The notes under the pieces are model-generated. The model was not told the DNA's origin, did no database searches, and saw only the letters and a list, made by a program, of their open reading frames with translations. The translations under genes and the position numbers were made by a program. Below, piece by piece: positions 24,412-35,200 of a DNA stretch of 47,904 nucleotides (within the stretch, counting starts at the first letter, position 1; every line of letters starts with the position of its first letter). Source of the stretch: Acanthaster planci (Eukaryota > Echinodermata > Asteroidea > Valvatida > Acanthasteridae); NCBI RefSeq assembly GCF_001949145.1, contig NW_019091663.1:202057-249960 (forward strand), read 5' to 3'.

Positions 24412-24670
24412 CTGGGTCATTCCATGAGGTTGGAGCACAATTTGTGACGGTGTCACTTGCTACATCCGCAACTTTTACCGCCTGTCATGACCTATAGAGT
24501 AGGTTTTTAATTTTGAAAAAATAAAACACATCTCTGTATTCAGCCTTGCAAGATGTATAACAATGTCAATTTGGAATCCACATGCAGGGAAATAACTGTT
24601 CATTTTTATGGAACCCATGTAACAACTGACACTGTCACAAACTGTGTCCCATCCTCATGGAATGACCCAG
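24412..24670. mobile_element. Fold-back/MITE-like element with 44-bp inverted repeats
   Basis: Left arm 24412-24455 (starts CTGGGTCATTCCATGAGG) is the inverse of right arm 24627-24670 (ends CATGGAATGACCCAG), with a few mismatches. There is no coding capacity. It falls within the presumed 3' UTR, where it could form a hairpin in the transcript. Confidence 0.85.
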
Positions 24671-25555
24671 CTCACATCGTGGTCCAATGATAGAGGTTGC
24701 TCACAATCTGTGCTGAAGGTCTTCGGACATGACACACATTTAACTGAATTCTGTATGCTTGTATAAAAACTGCAGGCTTAGTCTTGTCTAACAAATGTTG
24801 GGATTTTCTTGTTTCTTTGGGATTTCTTTTCTATAAAAGTGAAGATGTACATGCAGTAGTGATATCCATGTGCATTTATGAGAAAACAAATTTGGTCTTT
24901 TTTTCAACTGTCCAAGTCACCCAAAGAGCTAAGATTTGTGTCTGCAAGTGAAGATGTTAACAGAATCACCAAAGTCTATTGGCATACAAGAACGATTCAC
25001 AACCTACGCCAAAGTCAAATACTTGGCTCAAAAAGTTGCAGAGGGACCCTCCCCATTCCCTGGGGATCCAGGTGTTCCTTGATGTGATGGATGATCAAAA
25101 TGTATGTACATATTTAAATTGATTATTATCTGTTGAAGATGCTGCTACAGTAGTGTATATAAATAATTGAATGCACTGATAGTGTGAAACATAATAAAAT
25201 GTAGTGCTGATGATGATGTACCTTGCAGTTCTAGCTCCAACGCGGGCAAAGATTTCTGAGTAATGTAACAAATTGTGTTCCCAAGCAACAATCTGACAAT
25301 GTACCATCCACTCAGAATATCTGCTTAAACATGTGAGCATTACCAAATTTGGCAAACAGGAATAATCATCTCGGCAGGCATATGCTATAAGATTTTCCAC
25401 ATTAACTAGTGTGAGAAAAAACAAGTGAATTTGAGCTAATTATTTAATAATCCGTAATTGATATGTAGTTGTATACCACTGGGATTCTATTTAATTTTAT
25501 ACCTGTATACATATTATGAGCTTAAATGATACGTCCACCTTGATGGATAGCTTAT

Positions 25556-25561
25556 AATAAA
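25556..25561 (+). promoter_or_regulatory. Polyadenylation signal AATAAA
   Basis: A perfect AATAAA followed 11-35 bases later by a GT-rich stretch (GTGGTTGTGTGTATTTTC), the usual layout of a 3'-end processing site. It is the last strong candidate before the mobile-element block. Confidence 0.55.
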
Positions 25562-25681
25562 ATGCGAGAAAGTGAATGTGGTTGTGTGTATTTTCACAGT
25601 AGTGTGTAAAGCCGTGCTATGACCTGGTGCGACTATTTATTTCAAGGCTGTGCTGAATTTCACAATTTTCACATCTTTAAC

Positions 25682-25730
25682 CCTAACCCTCCTCAGTCCT
25701 TCACCTGTTGGAGGACTGAGGAGTGTTAGG
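25682..25730. repeat. 19-bp stem-loop
   Basis: CCTAACCCTCCTCAGTCCT pairs with AGGACTGAGGAGTGTTAGG across an 11-base loop with one mismatch. It lies just beyond the presumed 3' end of the Notch-ligand gene; its function is unknown. Confidence 0.75.
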
Positions 25731-25794
25731 CTTAATAGTTTGTAGTCTGGACTCCGATTATAGGGTTTGACTTGTCTTGCACAGGCCTACTCAG

Positions 25795-26020
25795 GAGTAG
25801 AGGTGGCCTAGTGGTCGAGTATATAATTCTCAAACATGTGGCCAGGCTTTGAATTGAGCAGTTGGTTTTATATTGTGACCTTGGGCAGGTCACTGTTACT
25901 ACCAGCCTGAGTAATGCCTCTCTCCATCCAAGAATGTAAACGGGTACCTGTGAGAGTAGACGTGGCTGCATCAAACTAATATAGGCCCCGTGGATATGAG
26001 ATAATGAATAATAGTAAGCA
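25795..26020 (+). mobile_element. tRNA-derived SINE
   Basis: The head has a perfect polymerase III A box (TGGCCTAGTGG, 25804-25814) and a decayed B box (GGCTTTGAATTG, 25845-25856) at tRNA-like spacing. A central GTGACCTTGGGCAGGTCAC (25875-25893) resembles the conserved core of widespread animal SINEs, followed by CATCCAAGAATGTAAACGGG and a 3' part of unclear end. No target-site duplication was identified. Confidence 0.7.
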
Positions 26021-26908
26021 CCTTGTAGTCTTGGTTGTACCATCTGGCAATTTGGAAAAGTTCTCCATGTCCCAAGAGCTTTGTCACAATGTGTGGTGCA
26101 TTTTACATTATATTGAAATTGCATCTAAATATCATAATGGGATACACAAGAAATTACATTGCAAAATATTACAAAATTATATTGCGCGAGTTCAAAGTCT
26201 TATGTTGCTTTTTATCTGTGGCTCTTGAGTTGATTGGCTTGTGTTCTAAGGGTAATATTAAAAATCACAAACATGAAATCCAAACTATTGTACCAAATCT
26301 GGAGCAAATTGAGCTGAAGTCAAGGTTCAGGTAAGGACAGGTAACATTTGGTTTAGAGTCAGGAGCATTCAATGGTGTATCGGTAATATTAAGGATCTTT
26401 CACGCTCACCTGATGCTACTGTGACCTTAGGCACCTGTGATGAATTATGCAGTGGACTCGTCTGCAACAGGTGGCAGATTGAAGGGCCTGGACTCTGAGT
26501 CCAGACCTGGACTCGAGGGTACAAGTCCGGACTCCGAGTTTGACTCTGATTCAATGGGTTCAATCCTGTTTCTGGTGAAAAAAAGAAAGAAATTGAATAA
26601 TATTTGCATATCTAAAACCTGGAGAGTCTGAGAATCGTTTTCAAAGATAAGATTCTGCCGTAGAGAAAGATCTGAAGAAAAAATAGGCAGAAATTAATTT
26701 TATTGAGCATTAACTAAAAATATTTCAAAAACAGTTTCTGAATAGTCTTACACATGAAATGCATCCACTGAATGCACACGCATACTCAGGGAATGTCTAA
26801 AGACAGAAAGACATGTTTTCCACTCAAATCTCTTGGTATAACTGACAAAGCTAAAAGTGAGATCAATTGTTTTACAAAATACAATGGAATAAACGAAATC
26901 TCTGTAGT

Positions 26909-26948
26909 CTACAGCCTGCAACCTACGCAGATTACCAATACCTATGCA
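26909..26948 (+). repeat. Left inverted terminal repeat
   Basis: Pairs with 31696-31735 on the opposite strand with only a few mismatches at its outer edge. Confidence 0.75.
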
Positions 26949-28599
26949 TTATTTCGTAGTCCGTTACTTTCACTCGCTAAATTCTCGATCACCAATAGTG
27001 CGCCCCCACTCACTCGCTCCCCGCAAAGGGGTCGGCCATGTTCGTCCTCTTTTTCTTAGCACCATTACGTTGCGGAACGTGTTGTTCCGGCTCCGAATAT
27101 TTGGGACTTTTTTTCCTTCGCTAACGCGTGTTTCGTTGTTATTCCTCGATCACCTTGTTTGTTTATTTGTGCTGACTCCTGTGAATGGTAAGATTGTTCC
27201 TTTTTCATGTTATTTCTAGACATTTTACCGTTCCCTTTTCAGTCTTGCGCAGGTGGCAAATAATTCTGTGCTATGCCTGCAGACCCCTTATGACCTCCAC
27301 ACAGTCTGTCTGAGACTTTGGCTGTGTCCGAAACGGGCTTCCAGAGCTACGGCTAGGTCTATTGTCTGCGTGTCTCCACGTACTTTCAATGGAGTGAAGA
27401 CCTAGTAGCTCTAGACAACAGATTCTCATCAGGGAACCGAGGCGCGTGCTCGTCATTAGCGAGCCACGGGCGGACCGTCCTCCATTTCTGGCCCTGCCCT
27501 GGTGGCTTCGCCGTTCGTATTTGGTCCTGCTATTGCTTTCTCTAATCTACATCCGCGTTTTAGGCATCCGAATTCACCAAACTTTACACAGTAGTGGAAT
27601 CCAAATGCCTCTTGTTATCCAGACGCGAGATCCTCTGATGTGGGCGTGTCCCTATTTACATACTGTCACTGTAAGGAGGTCCAACAAGAATTGGTCTACC
27701 ATTGGCCGCATAATTCGTCAAGAATGGCCCTCAGATTCCCTCATGTAGTTACGTCCGCATGATCGGTACGAGAAAGAGTACTCGGTAGGGCTTTGTTCGA
27801 TTTTCAAATTAATGTTTACGTTCGTCAGAAAAATAATTTTTAATATCGGAGTGGTTTTTCATGTCCACTGTTCCGCTTGTCCTGACCGCGGGAATATTGG
27901 GCTTCAATTCGTCCCTGTCAGGCAGGACCAACATTGGTGACTAATACTTTTATTTCTTACGTACACTTCATTTGAGACTAGGCTTTTTCTCTCTTCGGTT
28001 GGATGCATGCGCTCAAACTTTAATTCCCCATGCATGCGGTAAAACAGTTGGAGTCCTTCAATAAAGGAACGTCTACTGCTATTCTATGTAAAAGACAAGA
28101 CTCATTTTTCATTCTCCAGAAATATGTTTCATCGACATTCGCATGTGCTGGAGCTGTTCATTGTCGCTAGGTGCAACTTCCTCTCGACTTCACCAGTCTT
28201 CCGGCACTGACTCCTTGCTCGATAAAGAGAGCCAAACCTTCTTCATATATCTTTGCCACTTGGAGTTTCCCCAGCCTCCGACCTTTTCATTGGTCGTAGC
28301 TAATCGGGGTACCTTCCTTTACGGCTTGACAGCATTTGTCAAGCCCTCACTGCAGTCATACTTGGGGTCCCCCCCCAAAAGGTTGTTCACCTCTTTCTGG
28401 ATAATTCATGACGTTTTCTTGTCTATCCACAGCTGCACATAAGACTTTGCTCAGGATGGGTGTGGTGAACCTCTGATGTGAAAGGGTTGATTTAATCCCA
28501 CCCATCTCTAGACAAGGGAAACCTGTTGCTAACTTACCGGTGGCAATGAAGGATTTACAGGAGATACAATGGAACAGTTCTGGTCCTTCTTCCCTCGCC

Positions 28600-29640
28600 G
28601 ATTTTTATGCACCAGTCAAATCCTGCTCTGCCTTCTCTAACTTTCCTCAAACGTTGTCGCGACTCGAACATCATCCCACCAGGCCTCAAACTCCACGACC
28701 CAGTCCGCAACCCTAGATCCAACCGCATCCTACTGTCAGCCAGCCAAGCCCTACTCCGGGAGCGCATCAGCTATACCAGATGCACCCTCAGCCACCTGGA
28801 CAAGGACATCGCCAACGTGAAAGCTGCCCTCAAGTCAACTCTGCGCCATCAAGATTTCATCAAGGTCTCCTCCCTCACCCAGTCCTCCAGTCTTCATGCG
28901 TTCAACACATCCCGCAACAAGCAAGTCCGGAAATTCCTTCGTCTCACCAACCGGAAGATGAGATCGTCTATATCTCTATTCCAACATGCTGGGGCAAAGG
29001 GATCATCTATATCCCGCAACCCTACTACACCTGCATCACTACCAGTTCACCTCCGGAACCAAGACGAATTCCGACGACACAATGTCGTCAACCTTAGTCA
29101 ACGCACCCTGTCTTACACGGAGACAGATGTCCTCTCCCTAGGCATGAACTTTGCCACACCACCCCGCTTCATCCCCTCAGCCGACATCATCCAAGCTACC
29201 GAACCAGCGTTACGGAAGCTTGACAAGACCACGGCCGATGATCAACCAAGTCATCCGTCACACCAACCCCATCAAGTCCAACCTCACCAGGCCTAAAAGC
29301 AGAAGCCCTCAAGAACCTTGGGAACGACAAGACAATCCACATCATCACGGCCGATAAAGGCAACGCCACCGCAGTCATGGACCGAACATCCTACAACAGG
29401 AAGGTACATGACATCCTCTCATCTGGTACATACCGCCCTCTACCCAAAGACCCCAGTCATCGAGAAGCGAGTAGCAGCCAAGCTACTTGCCCTTCAACGG
29501 TCCGACACCATCCCCACAGCACTCTACCGCCGCCTTCGCCCGTCAGCCTCGTCCTGTCCAAGATTCTTCAGCTAGCCCAAGGTTCACAAGCCAGACGTCC
29601 CCCTGCGCCCTATCATCGCATCCAGGGGGTCACCCACTTA
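28600..29640 (+). pseudogene. Penelope-like reverse transcriptase, 5' fragment
   Basis: Encodes the N-terminal part of a Penelope-like element reverse transcriptase. Segments such as FLKRCRDSNIIPPGL, SQALLRERISYTR, VLSLGMNFATPPRFIPS, ITADKGNATAVMDR, GTYRPLPKDP, and PKVHKPDVPLRPI with IIASRGSPTY follow the family order. The reading frame shifts several times (for example near 29290 and 29460) and a TAG interrupts the copy at about 29573. The similarity stops at SPTY, before the first catalytic aspartate motif. It is a decayed retroelement copy; the family is recognised from motif order, not from a search. Confidence 0.82.
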
Positions 29641-29648
29641 CTTGGGGG

Positions 29649-29713
29649 CTTCGGGTATAGGGGACCCTAGCGCCGGGGGTGGTGGGTGGACTTCGGGTAT
29701 AGGAGACCCTATG
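29649..29713 (+). repeat. Short direct repeat at the Penelope fragment junction
   Basis: Two copies of CTTCGGGTATAGGRGACCCTA, 40 bases apart (about 29649 and 29689), sit at the junction of the opposed fragments. A related GATATAGGAGATCCCATGG occurs at the far end of the inverted fragment (about 30190-30208). Confidence 0.75.
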
Positions 29714-30207
29714 GTCCTGTCGGTGGGTTTGGAGAGGTTGATGTGTTTGTATCCATTGAGTTGGAGAGCCGTCTTGATGTGCTTGAGTTCTTGGTTGAGG
29801 TTGCCCTGGTCGCAGATCTCATGGGCTCTGCGAACAAGGGTGCGGTTAACGGACGTCTTGATGGCTGGATGGTGAAAGGATCGCTGATGCAGGTACCAGT
29901 CGGTGTGGGTAGGTTTGCGGTAGAATCGATGGTTGAGAGTACCGTTCTTGTTTCTCGATAGGTTGACATCGAGAAAGGCGAGTTGGCCGTCTTGCTCTTG
30001 TTCCATGGTGAACTTGATGGTGGGGTGTTGTTTGTTGACGTATGTTGGGAATTCCTGGAGTTGGTCTTGACCGTGGGGCCATATGACGAAAGTGTCGTCC
30101 ACATAGCGTAGCCACAGGGTGGGCTTGAGATCCGCGGTGAGTAGGGATGAGGTTTCAAACTCTTCCATGAAGATGTTAGCACGGACCGGGGATATAGGAG
30201 ATCCCAT
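29690..30207 (-). pseudogene. Penelope-like reverse transcriptase, inverted 3' fragment
   Basis: Reads on the opposite strand to the neighbouring 5' fragment. It starts GSPISPVRANIFMEEFE, has the catalytic YVDD (30094-30105) within LWLRYVDDTFVIWPHG, then LAFLDVNLSR, a FYRKPTHTDWYLHQRSFHHP segment and a thumb-like C-terminus. The first catalytic aspartate motif and the GIY-YIG nuclease domain are missing. The two fragments meet tail to tail near 29640-29700. Confidence 0.85.
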
Positions 30208-31695
30208 GGAGGTCCTAGGCTTTAGGATTAACCTGAAGGTAACTCACGTCTCGAAGCCAATAACTCCTTTACAGACGTCTGCTCCGACGGAAGGATTCAC
30301 GCAACAGAACAGACACTATATCGCAATGTGACTGAGCCAGTCCCTTGGTACCCGACCGTCTGCATATTGCCAGCTCTGCCTTGACATGGAACATCTATTT
30401 GCTGTTATTCTCCACCAGACTCCCGGCGATTCTGTCAGAATTGGTCAGAAAAAACATCTGCTATTCAGACCATTAGACCTTCCTAAGCCTGAGAATTAAT
30501 TTACCCAGATTCCTAGGGTAACATTTATACAGGAGCACAGAGTTCTCCGTTTTCATGACATGACATGAACAGTGTGAACTCCACTTCAATGCCGATATGT
30601 GCAGTGACCGATTCTCTTCTACGGGACTAAGTACTGCAATAGCCAATTACATGTAGCTACTGTTTGTTGTCTAAGCTACCTATGTGTTTCCCAAATTAAC
30701 TTCTATCCCTTAGACAACACTGACTCCAGGTATCCTCTTCTTGGCAAACATTTTGGTACAGCCGCCCTTTGTTGCTGCCAATAGCTGCTTCATTCCTGGA
30801 TCGTGGTCTGTTGATAATATCCTCTACGCATACTCTCATTGGGTGATAGTCCCACTGCGCTCCTTTCACCTTCGCCGTAGGCTACAATTCAAGGCCCTGT
30901 TCATTCTCTCCGTACTAAAAGTGGGCCAGGAATCAAAGCTGAGAGGTATTGTGCTTCTTCTATCACCCTTCAGGTGAGAGTTTCGCCTTCGCTGTGTGGA
31001 TTTCCTCGGCCGTAAGCATCATCTGTTCCAAATGGCTGATTTTCACAGACGTCAAACCTTGCCACCCTGTCACGATCCACGACGCTAGGCTTATATAGGC
31101 CTACATGCACAATGTCGAATCTTCCGTTAGTGTATGTTGGTGGTTATCTACATGGCTATTTTGTTGGATAACGCTACGACCATTTATCTCAGGCTACCTT
31201 TAGCATGGGAGTGCAATGAGTTCTGCCGAGACATGCCAATAATACCCTCTTCACCGAGACCACAAGAACAAGTACTGAGTCTAACTTCAGCTATACTTCG
31301 TATCTTTGGTTGTCCCCCTTTCATGTCCTACACACTATCAAGTTTGGTATGTTGACCGGCCTTCTGGCCCAGATGACCAATGTAGATGACACATTTGTGC
31401 CCATGATGTTCAGGCCGTTTCATCAGTAGGGGCCGATTTCAAAGTGTTTCCTGTAATAGAGATTTGTAGAGAGCCTTGTTGGGAAACCCATACCCCATTC
31501 ACCTCCTGTTACCCCTATGATGTTTGAAGGGGGCCTTACACGTGGACTGTCTGTAGGTTGGACGGCATTACGGTTGCCCCATTGCGGACCATCCTCTACC
31601 CTTGCAGGAGGAGGCACTCAAGCAGTCACTCTAAGGTGGCTGGACACTGGTAGTGCGTCCTCGCTTTCCCACTGTCCATTGGTTCGGTGCTACTC

Positions 31696-31735
31696 TGCAT
31701 AGGTATTGGTAATCTGCGTAGGTTGCAGGTAGTAG
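31696..31735 (-). repeat. Right inverted terminal repeat
   Basis: Inverse copy of 26909-26948. The next element begins immediately after it. Confidence 0.75.
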
Positions 31736-32019
31736 ATTCTCCCCCTACCTAATGTGGGTTGAGTCTACTGCTGCATACCTACCAGATTACCAATCTCCCT
31801 CCCTTCTCCCCGCATGGCCTTGGCGCACTTTGAGCATCGAAAAAGAGGACAAACATGGCCGACGCCTTCGCGGGGGGCGAGTGGGGACGCACTATTGGTG
31901 ATCAAGAATTTAGCGAATTTAGCGAATGGAAGTAATGGACTAGAAAATAATGCATAGGTATTGGTAATCTGGTAGGTATGCAGTAGTAGACTCAACTCAC
32001 ATTAGGTGGAGGAGAATTC
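31735..32019. mobile_element. MITE-like element with 60-bp inverted repeats
   Basis: Left arm 31735-31794 and right arm 31960-32019 are inverted copies built on CCTAATGTGRGTTGAGTCTA and CATACCTACCAGATTACCAA. The interior (about 31843-31955) matches 26948-27058 inverted, so it is a short non-autonomous relative of the 4.8-kb element it abuts. No coding capacity. Confidence 0.8.
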
Positions 32020-32068
32020 TTTTCCTCTTAAACGTGGGCACAGACCTTTTCAGAAAAAGCACGCATCA

Positions 32069-32084
32069 TTTATTCAGCTTTATT
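32069..32084 (-). promoter_or_regulatory. Two polyadenylation signals of the lectin gene
   Basis: AATAAA occurs on the minus strand at 32084-32079 and 32074-32069, only 12 and 22 bases after the stop codon. This implies a very short 3' UTR ending near 32050. Confidence 0.6.
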
Positions 32085-32096
32085 CTGCCACTGCTC

Positions 32097-32218
32097 TTAC
32101 CTCTTATGCTTTGCTGAATGTTTCTCGTACATGAAAGAAACAAATGCCAGGAGGGTAATCAGCGCGACGCCACCACATCCAAAAGAGATGCCAATAATTG
32201 CTTCAGTCGACAAAGTTT
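32097..32218 (-). CDS. Lectin transmembrane exon, short tail and stop
   Basis: After TLSTE comes AIIGISFGCGGVALITLLAF and VSFMY, a single membrane helix, then EKHSAKHKR and TAA (32099-32097). The acceptor TTCTGTGCAG gives the correct phase from either the stalk exon or CTLD F. The bases at the stop (AG then GTAAGAG) could also act as a donor to a further tail exon, but two AATAAA signals directly follow. Confidence 0.82.
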
Positions 32219-35200
32219 CTGCACAGAATGAGATCCAAAGGAAGGTGTGTTTCTTGGTTTCAAAAAACGATAAACACAGGCATTTTTATGGAGTTTTCTC
32301 AAGTTCGTAATTGTCCACTGACTGTGCACAGGAATTCGGTGCTCTATTCTAGTAAACATATAATCAAAGGAGCCATCACAAGTCCATAATCCGAAAAAAT
32401 ACGAATAAAATGCATTCACGATAGAAAAGGACACGTCGGTATTTTTTGACATTTCTATTTCATTCACACCAACTACTGTTGCTTTGCACGAATTACTGTT
32501 TCTAGAGTTAGCATGAACTATTATTTCGTTTGTTTGAATTATCCATTTGTTCCAAAGAATTACTATTTTGTTCACAATTATTATTAATTCACTTACAAAA
32601 TTACTTCTTGACACAAATCAGTGAACAAAATGGATATTTACTCGGTTTCGTTGGTACTGGTGGGGGTTGTCCAGTGGTAGTTCCTCCAGTCGTTGAAGCT
32701 TTTGTTGAGAGCACATCTATGAAATAAAGACTTCCTCTTGAGTGACCAAGGTACCTCTTCAGGCTAGTCAGTCTCACCAACAACACTGTTCGTCGTCACC
32801 ACTTTTGGAGTATAGTGGCAAAACTAAGCAAGTAACAATGTAACCCTCATTCCCTTCCACAATCATCCTCATTGTTTACAAAGGGATCCGTGCAAGGGCT
32901 AAGCACTGGTGTTAGGGTTAACCTCATCTGAGGTGTACTACCACGCTGTCCTGCCTCCCTTGGAACCAATTCCAGAGATGTACCAACACTGGAACGATCT
33001 CGTGCCTTCAATGAGGCATACCCTTGCGTATCCTCTGGCAATTTCCAGTCAACCTCTGAGTCGACTTTCGCCTGAGGTATATCCCTGCTCTTAGGTGTAT
33101 ATACCTCACTTGTAATCTCAGGTTGTGACCTTTTTCTGACAGCCTCAAACTCAGCTCAGAGAGACGATTCCGCTCCAATTTGAGCCACTGAACTTCCATT
33201 CTGGAGTGGTTCAGGTCACAAAGGACAGAACCCTTGTCATCGTCATTCTTAGAGGTGATCTCACTGCCCTTATTACTACTCATACTGAAGTTTCCTCAGT
33301 GCATGGAAACTCAACCCTAATTGAACTCTCTAGACTAGGCCACTGGCCACTGGATGATAGTGGTATTTCACCAGTAAATTCAGGCTGCAAGATCGCTTGA
33401 CCCGTCCCCAAGCCTTGCAAATTTACCCTTACCTACGTGTCAACCACTATCAGGCGAATTCTGTGAAAAATTGATAGTTGCTCCCTTACAGCACGTCGCA
33501 AGGTTTGCAACTCCACACAAATCCTTAACAGAATCCACACACTAATAACTACAACAATAGACTATACAACATTGATGCACCAAAACTATAAGAAAACACC
33601 ACGCGCCACGGAATAATTAAAAGCAAGGATGTTGTTGCTGATGTGAGTCCAGTTTAGTCTGTGGTCACAGCGACCTCCAGCGACCATGCGTTTTTTCGCC
33701 CGCCTCATCAGCGCATGACATTAGTTGACTCCAAAAATTGTCCACGGAATTTCATCAAATATAAGAAGTACAAATAAAATATGCATGTAATCACGAAGTG
33801 TGCATCATTGGTTCACTTAATTTTAGTAATTCATGTGCTGATTTGAGGATTTATCAATAATTTAGCTCAAATGATTGTCTGATTATCTAAGAAAAGGAGA
33901 CAATTCTTCACACGTAATTATGCAAGTCTTGGCCACGTGTTGTTCATTTAACATGTTGAATCCGTTGTGCGTGTGTTTAAATTGGAAGTTTAGGTCTGCC
34001 ATGTACATGTAACTGTGTCAACGTGTAGTTCACTTAAGTAGGTGTTACCTTTTCCGGTTTTTTCTTTGCTTTTATAGTTTTAACAGGGTGTCTAATTATA
34101 CACGGAGAATATTGGCTTGCAGTGCCCACAGCTTTACATCGATGCACATACACATATATAGAGTGTTCAATAGACACGACTCCATGACTTTGGGAAGTTA
34201 CATATTTCAGTTAACTTGTGTCATCATCAATTTTGCGATTCCAGAGTCAACTACAGATGTCTGAGCCCTAAATAAGTCTGATATATTTTTCCCGAACACT
34301 ATGTTAAACAAACCCAAAGACGCATTCGCTGTTGACTTGCCCCCCCCCCACACCAAAAGCTGGAATAGATACACCGCTTCCTTTGATATAATCACTGTAC
34401 AATTCAGTCCTAGCTGTCCGAGAGCCCGTGAGAGCAAATTCAGTATAGTTTCCTTGAATAGGTTTCTAGGTGGGACCACCTAAATACCTGTATAGTTGCC
34501 TGACCTTTTGACGACCGTGCTTGCCTAGTTTAAGTGAACAGTCCTTTTTCTAATGGTATATCTGTATTAGTTCCACAATGTGTGCAGATATGAGCTATAC
34601 GCACACATCGGTCTTACCGTAGGGTGCCACGCATACATATCCCGCCTTGATAAAGCAATCGCTGTTCCTCCATTGTCCCGAGCCCTCTGTTGAAAGCTGC
34701 ACGCAGGCGTTGCTCTCTATCGGTAAAGTTGGATATTCACCGGCCCAGTTAGTGTAGTAATATAGCGAACCATCATTCCACTGGAACTCTGCCATATTAA
34801 AGAAGATACAAAAACGTTCTTTACCAGCAGTGGATGCTGGGGATGGGTTCATCTGCCGTGTGTCATCCATTTTCCTGTGACTATTTTAGGGAGATAATTA
34901 AATATATTTTCAATCCCCTTTTCCTCCCGCTTGTTTGGGTTTTCTTTCATTCGTGGCGCACCTACTTGTAAATGCCAAGCGGCCTGTTTTCAGTGCTGAG
35001 ACATGCAAATGACATTTGCTTCAAATACCAATAAACATGGTTCCTTTCTAAACAGTAGTCATTGGCTTTTGTGTAAATTTCAGGATGTTTCAGATTAACA
35101 GATCATTGACCATCTTTTCAAGGAACATGCCCATTTCTTGTGGGGGTGCTACATAAACAATTTGACTGTGGGTTTGAATTCTCGACAACGGGCTCATAAG

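Larger units (their letters stand above)
23407..25575 (+). other. Probable 3' UTR of the Notch-ligand gene
   Basis: An A+T-rich non-coding stretch after the stop codon. Candidate AATAAA signals are at 24520, 25193 and 25556; the last is the best because a GT-rich element follows at about 25572-25595. A 259-bp fold-back element (24412-24670) lies inside it. Confidence 0.55.
26909..31735. mobile_element. Putative 4.8-kb DNA transposon bounded by 40-bp inverted repeats
   Basis: The left end 26909-26948 and the right end 31696-31735 are inverted copies sharing CCTGCAACCTACGCAGATTA and CCAATACCTATGCA. The interior holds no intact transposase that I recognise. Instead it carries opposed fragments of a Penelope-like reverse transcriptase and short unassigned open frames (for example 27446-27748 and 28143-28442). 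The left subterminal part to about 27058 also matches the interior of the adjacent 31735-32019 element, so both belong to one repeat family. Confidence 0.55.

Noticed and set aside
27446-27748. 100-aa open frame in the 4.8-kb inverted-repeat element as a transposase
   Set aside because: No catalytic motif or known family signature can be seen, so no product is claimed.
28600-30207. Twin priming as the origin of the inverted Penelope fragments
   Set aside because: Twin priming joins the 5' ends of the two segments. Here the 3' ends meet (SPTY against the thumb region), so another mechanism or two insertions are needed.
32094-32100. Splice donor AG/GTAAGAG overlapping the lectin stop codon
   Set aside because: It is a good match to a donor, but the in-frame TAA plus two AATAAA signals within 30 bases, and no recognisable tail exon downstream in the transposon-filled region, favour a terminal exon.
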